DNA from: Curvularia sp. ZM96
Lineage: Eukaryota; Ascomycota; Dothideomycetes; Pleosporales; Pleosporaceae
Assembly (NCBI GenBank): GCA_022457065.1
Contig: JAJGBQ010000001.1
Span: 372,001 to 436,000, forward strand
Direction of reading: 5' to 3'
DNA length: 64,000 bases
This document shows, piece by piece, positions 1-10,724 of the stretch. The notes under the pieces are model-generated. The model was not told the origin of the DNA. It saw only the letters and a program-made list of their open reading frames with translations, and searched no databases. The position numbers and the translations under genes are program-made. Every line of letters starts with the position of its first letter. Within the stretch, counting starts at the first letter, position 1.

Positions 1-275
1 TTGCCGGTGAGAGCGCGCACTTCTTCAAGAGTAGCATTAATTGGCTTTTCAAATCGCTGTCCGTCACAGCAGTCGTTTATTGTGTCGTACGACGAGACGA
101 CTATGATTTTGCCTGGACGGCCTGGAATGTAGAGCTGAAAAATCTCGCCGTAGATGTCTGCGAGCCGCTGGACGGAGCCTGGAGCATCGTCTGAGTCGAT
201 GGTTCCAATGTTGCCAATGAGCAGATGTGGGGGCGGTTGTGGAATGGGGACAGACTCAGAAGCCATGGTTGCCAT
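1..275 (-). CDS. CYP505-type cytochrome P450 (P450foxy/BM3-like), 5' end only
   Basis: An open frame on the minus strand runs from ATG 275 (or ATG 266, both in frame) to base 1 without a stop, so the gene leaves the window on the left. About 91 residues are visible. They contain the Pro-rich entry PIPQPPPHLLIGNIG, then RLADIYGEIFQLYIPGR and a segment around CDGQRFEKP followed by an EEVRAL helix. This order matches the N-terminus of fungal self-sufficient P450s (CYP505), where a heme P450 domain is fused to a CPR-type reductase and hydroxylates fatty acids. There is no membrane anchor, as expected for that soluble family. The heme cysteine loop and the reductase lie outside the window, so the fusion is inferred from the family, not seen. 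Confidence 0.72.
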   Translation of the reverse strand, partial: MATMASESVPIPQPPPHLLIGNIGTIDSDDAPGSVQRLADIYGEIFQLYIPGRPGKIIVVSSYDTINDCCDGQRFEKPINATLEEVRALTG

Positions 276-1719
276 GTACTACTTCTGACAATGGGGAAAA
301 CGGGTTGAATTATAGTTGTAAAGTATTGGCGGCCTCTGTGGCTACCGAGAGGAGATGCTGCTGCTGCCAGCCGGGGCTGAGCCCCAGCGCCTATATAGTC
401 GTCAGCCTTGAGCATGCGCCGCGACGTGTGAGCCTCGCCCTCGTTGATGGCCATGACATGGATGGTGGTAGGTACCTGCGGATTCGGCCGAAGCGGGCCT
501 TGGCATGGTTGTCTGCCTAAGTAGCTGCTGACTTTGCAGGGATGCAGCTGAGATGTGATGCAATGAACCATTTGCCTGTTCAGCTGCGTGCGGCTGTGTC
601 ATCCTCACAGTTGCCCGTAGCGGCTGCGTAAGCACCATGTCCTTCTACGTAACAAGGGGGCCAACCACTGCGCGCCTACCACACTGCACTTCGGGTCTGG
701 CAGAGTCCCTCGGCCGGTCGCACGCGCTCGGTTTCCAGAGTGCTGGAACGGGTCTCATCTTGCATGTCCTTCGTGACAAACGCACTTTATGCCTTCTCTC
801 ATAGGCCGGCGCTACGTATTACCTTGACCAGACCCTGCTCAATGAGATGCAAACAACAGAGCATCGTGGCAAGATGTTGCGCCGGACTTGGCTTTGAGGT
901 CGTTCGGCAAGCAGATGGATCCACATGCAACAGATTCGGAATCTTTACTTTTTCGAAATACATTCTAACCGCCTCTTTGGCAGTAGTACCTAGTCGTCAG
1001 CCCCTCCGAGTAAGAGATACAGGTAAAACAGTAGCTATGCTTCGTGCGAGCAGAGGCTTGGGTTCCCTATCTAGCCAAATACAAGCTAATGCTTCACTAG
1101 TACTGGGGATGCGCGTAATTTGTCCGGTGCCTAGCTAGCGTATATAGAGTAGGTATAGTTATAGAGTCTGTATATAGAGTGGTGTGTGATTGGGCATGTT
1201 ATGATTCGTCACCACATTGCAGAAGACAGGTGCGACTCTTTGTAACAACGTGCTGCTACACCTACGTCTATGGCTGCCGTTGTCATATCATGTCAACATG
1301 ACGAACATGATTCTGTAATGTGGTGTGGTTGGTGAAGCAGCGTGAGCGTCTCTTGCGGCGTATGTCATCTAAAGATTTAGTGAAGGATATCGTGCGTCAA
1401 TGCTATTCTCAGTAAATGATCATGCACAAGCACCCATTCACAACATACGCAAAAGCAACAAACTCGTAATCAATCACGTTAAAATTGATACCTCAAGACT
1501 TGACAACATCAATGTCAGTCGAGGCGCTATGCCTAAAATGCCAAACCAACTTTGATACTTGCTGGAATCGTCGTAACCAAAGAGAAAATGCCAGTCCCAC
1601 CAGACTAGCCTTGCAAACAAACGCCGTGCTCAATGCTAGGTATGCTTCGCTTCTTCAAACAAACATCAGGACAATCAAAAGAAAAACTTTCGAAACAAAG
1701 GGAAAGGTGGTCGGCCCAT
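276..1719. other. Intergenic region between P450 and proline dehydrogenase
   Basis: No convincing gene. An AT-rich patch near 1141-1180 repeats TATATAGAGT twice, with an ATAGAGT between them. The region must hold the P450 promoter (right to left) and the 3' UTR of the proline dehydrogenase gene. Open frames here lack family resemblance and coding-like composition. Confidence 0.6.
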
Positions 1720-3201
1720 CTAAGCAAGCCCAAACACACCCCTCAACCTTCTCCACAACTCCTTGCCCATAGCCTTGCGCGTATCCTCGGTCCTCAGCGC
1801 AGCCTCCTTGTTCTCGGCGGCCCTGCGAAGCAAGAAGTTGAGACACTCGGTGGTCGTGCCCCAGGTCATGCACTTGACAACCTTGGCCTGGGTGTCTGCC
1901 TTCAGTGTCGGGTCCTGGACCAGCGCCTGCGAAATCTCATCTGCCATGCCCTGCAGCTGGGCATATGTCAAACGTGGAAGCTGCTCGGATGGGGTGGTAA
2001 GCATCTGGGAAGCACGGATTTTCTGGGCCGCCTTGACCGAGTTGAGGTTGTGTGTAGCAAGGACAATGTTGACCTTGGGGAAGGGCGTGCCGGGTGTAGG
2101 GGCGGGGACCTTGTCAGTCCATTGTTGGCGCACGACGGCGTCGGCGCAGGCATCGTAGTTGGCGTCGGTTTCGGCCTTGGTGCCAAAGGTGAGGTGTTTG
2201 GGCTCTGATGTCAGGTATGCACCGCGAACGAGCTTGACACCGGCGATGTAGCCGCCCTTGGAGGCCATCTCGAGGTGCTGCGCTAGGCGCTGGGAGATGT
2301 TGCGGAGGTAGCACTGGTAGGTGATGTAGAGAACGGCATGGCCTCGCTCGGGCGTGTTGTACTTCTTCTGCAGAGCAAGTGTCCACTTCTCCAGACCGAG
2401 GTTGGTAGCTTCTTCTTCGGCGCCAGGGAGGAGGCTAACGCCCTTGGCTGCGGCGGCATCGCAGGCTGCTGTAATGGCCTCCCACATCTCAGGAGTAGCA
2501 TCTTGCTGGTTCTGGAGAAGTTTCAAGGCGTGACGACCTAGGCCTGACCATCTGCAAGATCGTTAGCAGGTTCTCTTACTAGAATTGTCGTCGTATACAT
2601 ACTTGAGTCCAACAAAGTCACCTTCCTTGGCCATTTCAACACTCTGAAGCATACCCTTTCTCCAGATCTCAATCTCCTTCTTGGTCTCGGCTGCAGATGG
2701 TGCCTCTCCGCCAAGCACCTCCAATGCGTACTCGAACAAGATACCGCCGTAGCCCAGGCTTCTGGCAAAGTCGGTGTTCCTGACGACCTCATCCTTGTGC
2801 TCTCCAACACAGAACTGGGCATAGAAAGTCTTCTTGAGAAGATTGGAAAGTACGGGGTTGCGTTCAATGCTCATGATGTATGACTTGGAATCGAGCATGC
2901 GTCGCAGAATGCCAAAGCATGCGTTGAGCAGCAGTGGCTGTGAAGACATGGCGGTGATGAGATAGGAGCGAAGAACAGTGGATGTTGGTAGACGACCGAG
3001 AACGGGCTTTGTCTGGGCAACTTGGGCTTCTGGCTGGCTGGCCAGGAGGTGTGAATTGGACGATGACGTCGGGACCGATACATTCTGGCGTGCGCTCTGG
3101 TGAACGTATCTGGGTGTCTGTGAAAGGGTCCTTGATGTGTGGGCAAGAGCAATGCTCTGGAAGCGCTGAAGGTTCTGTCTCCGTAGCATCATGGTGGACA
3201 T
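1720..3201 (-). CDS. PUT1: Proline dehydrogenase, mitochondrial
   Basis: Flavoenzyme that oxidises L-proline to pyrroline-5-carboxylate in mitochondria, the first step of proline catabolism. Exons are 3201-2603 and 2551-1720. The 51-nt intron (2602-2552) has donor GTATGT, branch GCTAAC and acceptor CAG, and joins DFVGLK to WSGLGRHALK. The product is 476 aa. Family signatures include LGYGGILFEYA near 200, VKLVRGAYLTSEP in the C-terminal half, LATHN and CMTWGTTTECLNFLLRRAAEN near the end. The N-terminus chosen (ATG 3201, MSTMMLRRQNLQRF) is rich in Arg, Ser and Thr with almost no acidic residues, like a matrix targeting peptide. An upstream in-frame ATG at 3321 would add 40 residues and seems less likely. 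Confidence 0.93.
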
Positions 3202-4814
3202 TGTGTGTAGAGTATAGTGGTAGTCAGGTCGGGACCAGCGGCTTCTTGTACTGTACACAGTACTCGGAGTCGGCGCGATGAAACGGCTTATGAATCCGGG
3301 GTAGCAACAGGGTGGGTGCAAATACGCCGATCGCGAGGTCTTGTGACCTCTGATGATGCACTGGGCGCCATATATACATACCAGTACCGTGCATCATAGT
3401 TGTGTTGTTTGGACAGGGCTGGGCGCAATGCTCGGCTTGCGTCGGCTCGCTAGTGAAACTCGACGATGCTCCAGATGGTACCAGACTGACGCAGCCGCAT
3501 CGGCCCTGGCCTATTGGCCACGCTAGCAGAGCCGATGATGGAGCCATGCCGTAGGTTTGTCTGTGGAGTAATGGAGAGGGGCCGTGGGAGCCCTGGAAAT
3601 GACGATGGTCCGGGCGCCGATTGCGTTTGGGGTGGATGTTGCTGTACTGTATGTACTGTACGTACTGTACAATGTACTTTGTCGACAGGAAGAAGTCACT
3701 AGAATCGCGAGTGCAGAGACCGGCTGAGCTACGTATGCCCAGCCTCTACGCACGACCGTACTGTGCCAGCTCAGGGTCGACTTCAGCTGGCGCTGTATTG
3801 CTTCTGCTGCCATTGTCAAGCGTCCATCGTGACCTGCCATGTTTGTTACCCCACAGTCGGCGAAATGCTCAATACGGCCGTGCTTCAGCGTGGGCGTTCT
3901 GCACGCGTCGTATCGTATGTGCGTCTGTATGGAATGCCGTCCCACGCCCAGAGCCGAGCGTAGCCACTCCGTCGTCGCTCTCCATCATGGCCAGCCCCTC
4001 GAACTTCTTTTCTTCTGACACCACCATATCCACTGCGGCACCGCGGCCCATCACACGTCCCGGTATCGGATGCTATGGGGGTCGAGCAAATTTTTGTTCT
4101 GGTGTGATGGTTCTACTACTGAGCGCGAGGAGGGCCGTGGCGGCTGCGGAAAGCGTCGGCGGGCCCACAGCGGCCCTCTAGAAGCATTCCATCTTTTCCC
4201 CACTATGGCCACTGGCTCTCTCCGAATCGCATTCTTGTATAGGCATGCAAAGCTGACAGGATCAAAACCCTGTATCGCATCGCGTGTTGATAGTCTTGCA
4301 TTGCGGGTCTGCATGCATATTGTCTCGCGCGGAACGTTCAGACGGTAACCTTTGTGCGTTGTGATTGTCTCCTATTGTCCGTTCATCGGCAGCTCTGATA
4401 TGGCAATTCGCCTTCGGTGTTGCATGGATCCTTTGATCTTCACGTTACAGTCTTATGTTTGTCGTGGATGGTGTCAAACCACTCGTCGTAGTTTTTTCGA
4501 TTGCGCTCTGCCATCAACCGCGTCTCACTGGCATCCTGGAGCGTGGAATTGATCAAGAATATACTGCGGGGTTGAATACGGGGGCGTAGAAAGGTTATCA
4601 TAAGTGAGGCGTTGAATAGGGATCCTGGTGTGCATCTCGGTCTAGGCGTGGGCGTGTGAGGCGGAATAGTTCCACTTGCTAGTATCTAGCCAAAGGCGAG
4701 AAGGCTGAATACGGTATGCGGTGCTGTTTACTTTGCAGATCTGGTCGAGCGAATTCAATACAAAGAATCAAAACTTGAGGAATGTAAAGATTTTGTGAGA
4801 TATGACTAGGTGAC
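3202..4814. other. Intergenic region upstream of proline dehydrogenase
   Basis: No supported gene. It contains a short cluster of overlapping TGTACTG/CGTACTGTAC units at 3643-3676, which is partly palindromic. It should include the proline dehydrogenase promoter (read leftward) and the 3' UTR of the next minus-strand gene. Frames of 60-190 codons here overlap each other on both strands and look random. Confidence 0.6.
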
Positions 4815-6146
4815 TTATACAGCCCCCGATCCTGCCTCCGGCATCTTCGCGCCTTCCTGCCCAACCTGCACCTTCTCCCCTCCATTCGCCTTCTGCGTGG
4901 CATTACCACTCGCTAGCACCTCAAAAGCACTTAGTAGATCGCGCTTCAAATCTTCCCAGCTCTCCACGCCCACGCTGACACGCAGCAGTGTCTCATCGAC
5001 TTCGGCATCGCTCATCCGCCGCCACTCAATCAAGCTCTCGACGCCGCCCAGACTAGTGGCATGGTGGAAGAGTCGGAGTTCAGAGGGCAGCGCGCGAGCC
5101 AACTGCATTTCCTTCATGTAGATGCTGAAGACGGGACCGAACCCATTGGGCATTTGCTGCTTGAGCCACGACATGTCCGAGGTCTGGAGTGACGCGTGCT
5201 TGACGCTGCTGACGACCTTTCTGACAAGTTCTGCATCTTCTCCTTTGCCATTGAGCGAATCATGCAGCCAACGGACAAGATTCTCGGCGTTGGAAGACTG
5301 GCGTTGGACACGCAGGTTCATGGTACGTAGACTGCGCACGCCGAGCCAGCCTTCCAGACTACCCAGTACGGCTCCGATAAAAATGCGCTCCGCACGTAAT
5401 GTTTTTGCCCGCCTGAGACCCTCGGGTCCGGCAGATGTGGCGAGGATACCGCAGAGCATGTCGCTGTGGCCGCCAATGTACTTGGTTCCACTGTGCATAA
5501 CGAAATCGGCACCCCATTTGAATGGATCTAGAAGACCTGGTGGCGCAAACGTAGCATCGACACTGAGAAAGGCCCCTCTTGCATGCGCTCGCTTTGCATA
5601 CTTTGCAACGTCAAATGCTTCGCCAGTTGGATTCAGAGGTGTCTCGAGGTGAACGAGATCGCCCTTGCCTAACCCAGCCGCATCCCATGTCGACTCATCA
5701 GCGTGAAGATCGACTGTCTTGACACCATGCATCTTCTTGTGCAGATCAATGACTCCGTGGCAGCCATGATACCCACCACTAATAGCCACAACTTTAGGAA
5801 CCACGGTCACGAGCAATGCGTGAAAGGCACTCAGTCCGCTCGTATAGCTGACAACGTGGTTTGCGAGACTCTCGCTCCCGTCCAACTCACTCTCGCTAGC
5901 ATCCGGGTACATTAGGGGCGCCAGTATGGTCTCGAGACGATTGGTGCTGGCCGATGCGAGACGCGAGTACACCAGCGGTGTCTGTAGATCCACAAACTCG
6001 CCCTCATCAGGAACTGGGTTCAGATCCTCTGGGTTGCGTGAATAGCGAAAGGTAGTAGACGTGTGGATGGGCGGAGCGACATCGGTAAGAACATTGATAC
6101 GGTCGTCGGCATGAATGCCATGCGTCGAGGGGTGGTACGACGGCAT
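4815..6146 (-). CDS. Cys/Met-metabolism PLP-dependent enzyme (transsulfuration family)
   Basis: Single-exon gene of 443 aa. It belongs to the fold-type I PLP enzymes of the cystathionine gamma-synthase/gamma-lyase group. The family start is visible as APPIHTSTTFRYSR, with YTSGLSAFHALL for cofactor phosphate binding, ETPLNPTGE, SVDATFAPP, and the Schiff-base lysine K222 in SGTKYIGGHSD. The start at ATG 6146 (MPSYHPSTHGIHADD) is preferred because it places the N-terminus as in relatives; the open frame continues upstream to 6305 in non-conserved sequence. The C-terminal 25 residues are polar low-complexity. Whether it is a synthase, lyase or another family member cannot be decided from motifs alone. 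Confidence 0.9.
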   Translation of the reverse strand: MPSYHPSTHGIHADDRINVLTDVAPPIHTSTTFRYSRNPEDLNPVPDEGEFVDLQTPLVYSRLASASTNRLETILAPLMYPDASESELDGSESLANHVVSYTSGLSAFHALLVTVVPKVVAISGGYHGCHGVIDLHKKMHGVKTVDLHADESTWDAAGLGKGDLVHLETPLNPTGEAFDVAKYAKRAHARGAFLSVDATFAPPGLLDPFKWGADFVMHSGTKYIGGHSDMLCGILATSAGPEGLRRAKTLRAERIFIGAVLGSLEGWLGVRSLRTMNLRVQRQSSNAENLVRWLHDSLNGKGEDAELVRKVVSSVKHASLQTSDMSWLKQQMPNGFGPVFSIYMKEMQLARALPSELRLFHHATSLGGVESLIEWRRMSDAEVDETLLRVSVGVESWEDLKRDLLSAFEVLASGNATQKANGGEKVQVGQEGAKMPEAGSGAV

Positions 6147-6895
6147 TGTTTGGTGAATGAACAGTTTTGTTACTAGAAAATTAATACAAGCAAGTTCAAT
6201 TTCGACCCGCAGTAGGAATTGCTCAGTTCTTGATGCCCCCAGCCCCTGTGAGTGCTGCAATGGCCATGGAGTCAAAGTGTCGTTGATAACGACAACGGCA
6301 CGCAATATGACCTATTTTCCAATCATGTCCAAATCGCGCCCTATTCGGCAGAAACGCGGGCTATGGCCGCTGGATCTAACCCTACACGCCGCTATAGTGG
6401 AGCTCTCCGACAATTACCTACCAAGTGCGGTCATGCTGCTAGGTATCTACTTATAGCCGGTGGAGTCGTTGGGGCAACGGCGGAAGCTATGCGACTTTGA
6501 CTTCTTGGTGATGCCATTGAGTGGGGACCTTGATGCTACAAGCTTGACTTCATATACGTGCTTGGTATATGTTATACCTTCATACTAGTGGTATTTCTCA
6601 ACGGTGGCTGTGTCTGGACTTGTTGGGTAGCGCACAGCTCAGCGAAATATGACGAGTGCGGGGTAAAGTTGCCCCGCACTCGCGACAAAATTTATCTCAG
6701 GGAAAAGGCGCGCGGAGGCTGTGGGGAAGCTCAAGGCGGCGAGAGAGTTCGCGGATAGAGTGTCAGAAGAGAAATCGTTTCTTCATTGCTATTGACTTCA
6801 TCGTACAGTTTCATCGACATTGCCCACCTGGCGGAAGCAGACTCCCTCGGAATCTTTTCATGTTCTCACCACCTCTCGTGACGTAGCCCAAGTAT
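6147..6895. other. Intergenic region, promoter of PLP enzyme and 3' flank of cyclophilin
   Basis: Nothing recognisable beyond flanking UTRs. Small frames on the plus strand (6157-6500, 6558-6886) overlap one another and have no family features. Confidence 0.55.
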
Positions 6896-7762
6896 TTATT
6901 TTGAGTCCGCGCCGGCATCAACAATGGTAGGCGGCTTGCTCTTGTCCTTGATAGCACCGCTGTCCGATCCACACGCCTCAATGGCGCGGACGACCTTGAA
7001 GGACTCGACATCGCCTTCGGGGACGGCACCGAACACGACGTGCTTGCCGTCGAGCCATGAGGTGACAACGGTGGTGATGAAGAATTGGGAGCCGTTGCTA
7101 CAATCTGTCAGCTCTGACCTGTTATTCGCCTGCGCTTGGGACGTACGTGTTGGGGCCGGCGTTGGCCATGGAGAGAAGGAAGGGACGGTCGTGCTTGAGC
7201 TTGAAGTTCTCGTCGGCGAACTTGTCGCCATAGATGGACTTGCCGCCAGTGCCCTGTATTCTGTCAGCCAGCCGCTTTTGCCTGCCCTTGCATCAAGCAC
7301 CTACGTTGCCGCGGGTGAAGTCGCCACCCTGAAGCATGAAGTTGGGGATCACGCGATGGAACTTGGAGCCCTTGTAGCCGAAGCCCTTCTCGCCAGTGCA
7401 GAGTTGGCGGAAGTTCTCGGCGGTCTTGGGAACGACATCGTCGAAAAGCTCAAAGTTGACGCGGCCAGACTGCTCTAGAAGGGTTGGATGTCAGTTACGG
7501 CGAACTTGGAGCCATGGTTTGCGTTTGCGATTGGCGCTGGAGGGTGGAGAGCCGCAGAGTAGGTACCTTTTACTTCACCAACCTTGGTGACGTTTCCAGC
7601 GTTGTCAACCTCGACGGTGGGGCCGCTCCAGGTGCAGTCGAAGTAAGCTTTGATGGCCATATTGTATGCCGAAGGAGTGAAGAAGCGTTTGTTGACGGGA
7701 GCGCGGAGCTGGGGTACTGCACGGAAAGCAGATAGAGCAGAAGCTCGAGGTAGGTGGGGCAT
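6896..7762 (-). CDS. Cyclophilin-type peptidyl-prolyl cis-trans isomerase with optional mitochondrial leader
   Basis: Four exons: 7762-7567, 7474-7305, 7253-7147 and 7097-6896, giving 224 aa. Introns are 92, 51 and 49 nt with GT donors (GTACCT, GTAGGT, GTACGT) and AG acceptors. The isomerase core is complete: [50 protein letters not shown], the cyclosporin-contacting Trp in TSWLDGKHVVFG, and VRAIEACGS. Two in-frame starts exist. ATG 7762 gives an Arg-rich, acid-free leader ending near RFFTPSAYN; ATG 7660 gives the cytosolic core MAIKAYFD of 190 aa. In Neurospora crassa one gene makes both mitochondrial and cytosolic cyclophilin, so dual targeting is plausible here. Confidence 0.93.
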
Positions 7763-8656
7763 GATGCAGACGCGGGGTGTAGAGTCTAACCTGAAAGGTA
7801 GTCAGAGCCATGTGCCTTGGCGGTGAATCGTGAGATAACAGCCTGTTTGCGTCTCCCAGCGTGCGGGCGGGGCCCGGAGGCTGGGGTGTAGTCAGAATGA
7901 GAGGGCGTTGTCTTACGATTGCTATCTTGTGGCGATGAACTGCCAACGGCTATTGCACAATCAATGACGATGTGCAGAGGCAGTGGTATGCAGAAGAGGG
8001 TGCAATGGCAACGATACAAACAAAACAGAGACAAGTGTGGTACAATTGAGCGCACGAATGGATGCGAGGCAGCTAGCAGAGCAGTTGAATGGCAAGCCAG
8101 ATCGAAAAGTTTGGATACCTCCAGCTTAAGCACAAACCGCCGAGTTAGCGCGTTCCCCAATTCGGCCATCCATGGCTCAATACTCGAATGCGTGGACGCA
8201 CCATCCAAGCAGCCGTTGCAGGTGCATTGCATGTATCTGTCACGCATATGCTGCCTATCTCGGGTTCGGCGCCCTCCCGTCTCTGTATCTTTGCATCTAC
8301 TGAGAATGCGTACATGCAACACTGGGGGGGGGGGTCCTGCTGCGGAGCGTTGGAGAGGCCCAAGCGCTTGTCACGTGACATTATGGACCAACGGAATCGA
8401 GGTGACCGAGTATACATGAACATAGAAACAGAATTCACATCTGCATGCAGCTTTTGGTTGGTTCTCGAGCATCTCGCACACTTGGCCCACCTCCTTGAAC
8501 CTTCTGTGACATTGTCGCCTTTGTCGGCGTTTGTAAAGCGCTCTCGGGGGTCCGCTACCGAGCCCATCAGCACCCAAGGCTCCTAAGCTGCCCTCCTTAT
8601 ACCAACCCACCCACGTCGACAAATCACCCCCGACAGCGCGCGCAGCACCTGCAATT
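7763..8656. other. Divergent promoter region between cyclophilin and ENT3-like gene
   Basis: No supported gene. A run of 11 G sits at 8324-8334. On the minus strand a CAG-type acceptor lies about 30 nt upstream of the cyclophilin ATG 7762, so a 5' UTR intron is possible. A 178-codon frame at 7786-8322 (-) shows no conserved features and is rejected. Confidence 0.5.
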
Positions 8657-10390
8657 ATGGATTTGAACAGCTTGAAAGACCAGGTCGCCAACCTCACCCT
8701 CTACGACCTCAAGGCAGGCTTCCGCAAAGCCCAGAATGGTACGCCCATGAGACTGAAGCCAGCTGGCCATTGCTAACGCCCTGCCCAGCCGTCATGAACT
8801 ACACAGAGATGGAGGCCAAGGTGCGCGAGGCGACCAACAACGAGCCATGGGGTAAGCACCTTGCGCGCATCGCATAGGTGATAACTGACAGCCAACCAGG
8901 CGCCTCCTCGACCGCATTACAAGAGATCGCCAATGCCACCTTCAACTAGTACGTCTTGTTCACTGCATGTCTATCGAGCGTCGCTGACAGAGCAGTCAAT
9001 TGTTGAACGAGATTATGCCCATGATTTACAAGCGCTTTACAGAGAAGGCTTCCGAAGAATGGCGACAGATCTACAAGGTACGTACTTCAGACGCTCCACG
9101 CTATCACTCAAACTGACGGCCTAGGCTCTACAACTTCTCGAATATCTCATCAAGCACGGTTCTGAGCGAGTAATCGACGATGCCCGTGCCCATGTCTCCC
9201 TACTCAAGATGCTGCGACAATTCCACTTCATCGATCAGAATGGCAAAGATCAGGGTATCAATGTACGGAACCGTGCCAAGGAATTGGCCGAACTTCTCAG
9301 CGATGTCGACCGCATCAGGACCGAGCGAAAGAAGGCCCGCGCAAACAGGAACAAGTTTGGCGGCGTCGAGGGTGGTGCGGGCATGGGCGGCTTCTCTGGC
9401 AGTGGAGGCTTCTCGGGGGGCAGTGGAGGTAGCAGATATGGCGGCTTCGGCAGTGAATCGGCAGACTACGGGGGCTACAGAGGGGAGGTCTACGGTGACG
9501 GCGGTGGTTTTGGGGGCAACCAGTCTGGCTTCGCAGACACGCAACAGCGACGCGAGCGATTCGACGAGTACGACGAGTATGACGAGGGTGAGAGCGTGAG
9601 CCAAACACCCGCAAGGAGAAAGGAGCCTGCGGCAAGCCGAAAAGAGCCCAAGAAGGAGGAGCCGAAGGCTAAAGCACCAGAGCCGGTAGTAGATCTCCTG
9701 GCCTGGGATGATGAGCCTGCGCCAGCCTCAACCTCAGCCGGAAAGCAGCCTGCCGCCGCAGCGAATGACGACTTTGGAGACGACGATGATTTCGACGACT
9801 TCCAATCTGCAGCACCGGCAGCACCGGCAGCCAAGCCAGCCGCCGCCGCTTTCAACATGGCACCTCCAGCGTCTACGTCTACAATTACTTCCTCGACTCA
9901 GTTCGCCGCACCACAGGCTCAGTCTGCTTCACAGAACAACAACCTGAGCAATCTGTTTGCCACAGTCTCGCCGCCCCCCGCTGCCAACAAGATGAGCGGG
10001 CCTCCATCTGTGGTCTCGCCCATCTCCCAGCCACCTCAGCCAACCGGTTATCAGGCAACAGGTCCAAACTATTTCACATCTGTACCTCAGCCTCCAGTTC
10101 AGTCAGGGGCCTCTACTCCAGGTTCCATGTCTGCTGGCGGGCGCATTGGCGGAGGTGCTGCTCCCAAGAAAGCCGGCGGCGACGCTTTTGCATCCTTGCT
10201 TGCCACGGCCGCACCAAAGAAGGCTTCTACGCCAACACAAAAGGTCACAATGGGCGATTTGGCCAAGCAGAAGACGTCTCAAGGACTATGGGGAGCCCCT
10301 GCTTCTTCTTCCACCTCCAGTACACCTGCTGCTCAAACACCCCAGTCAGGCTCTAAGCCTGGCGGTGCTTTGGGTGACTTGCTTGGTTGA
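8657..10390 (+). CDS. ENT3: Epsin-like ENTH-domain clathrin adaptor
   Basis: Five exons: 8657-8738, 8789-8851, 8900-8948, 8996-9077 and 9125-10390, giving 513 aa. The first ~150 residues form an ENTH domain: YTEMEAKVREATNNEPWG, MPMIYKRFTEK, EWRQIYKALQLLEYLIKHGSERV, QFHFIDQNGKDQG and VRNRAKEL. The ENTH domain binds phosphoinositides and works in clathrin-coated vesicle traffic at the trans-Golgi and endosomes. The rest is disordered: a Gly-rich stretch, an RKEP-rich basic stretch, an acidic DDDDFDDF segment resembling adaptor gamma-ear ligands, and a Gln/Pro/Ser/Ala tail. All introns are 47-50 nt. Assignment to the Ent3 rather than the Ent1/2 branch rests on the lack of visible UIM motifs and the DDFDDF element, and is moderately sure. 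Confidence 0.9.
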
Positions 10391-10724
10391 GCACTCTCAT
10401 AGTATCTAATGTCCATCCATGTCTGGCGTTCGGGTGAAAAATGGGGGCGTACTGCGAGACGATAGTAAATTTGATATAGCAGAGCATGAAGCGTGTATAA
10501 CGATCCGGTTCTCAACTATGTTGGACTTGTAATCCTACCATGACCCTGACTATACTTGGCGCATGCTGTGTTGTTTCCCCGCAAATGCGGGCATTCTATT
10601 GGCTGCGATGCCATGCCCCCCTGCATTGTGTTTCGCGCCCACTTGGCCGCGGCAAAGTTGGATCCTACCGCACAACCATGGAAAACAACAGCCTCATCCC
10701 CTTTCCTTCCCCGAGCATGCTTCA
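10391..10724. other. Short intergenic region
   Basis: Holds the 3' flank of the ENT3-like gene and the promoter of the phosphoesterase gene. Nothing else is seen. Confidence 0.5.

Noticed and set aside
740..1138. 132-codon plus-strand frame in the first intergenic region
   Set aside because: Composition looks random, there is no domain, and no splice-extended continuation was found.
7786..8322. 178-codon minus-strand frame upstream of cyclophilin
   Set aside because: No conserved motifs, overlaps frames on the other strand, and lies in a divergent promoter.
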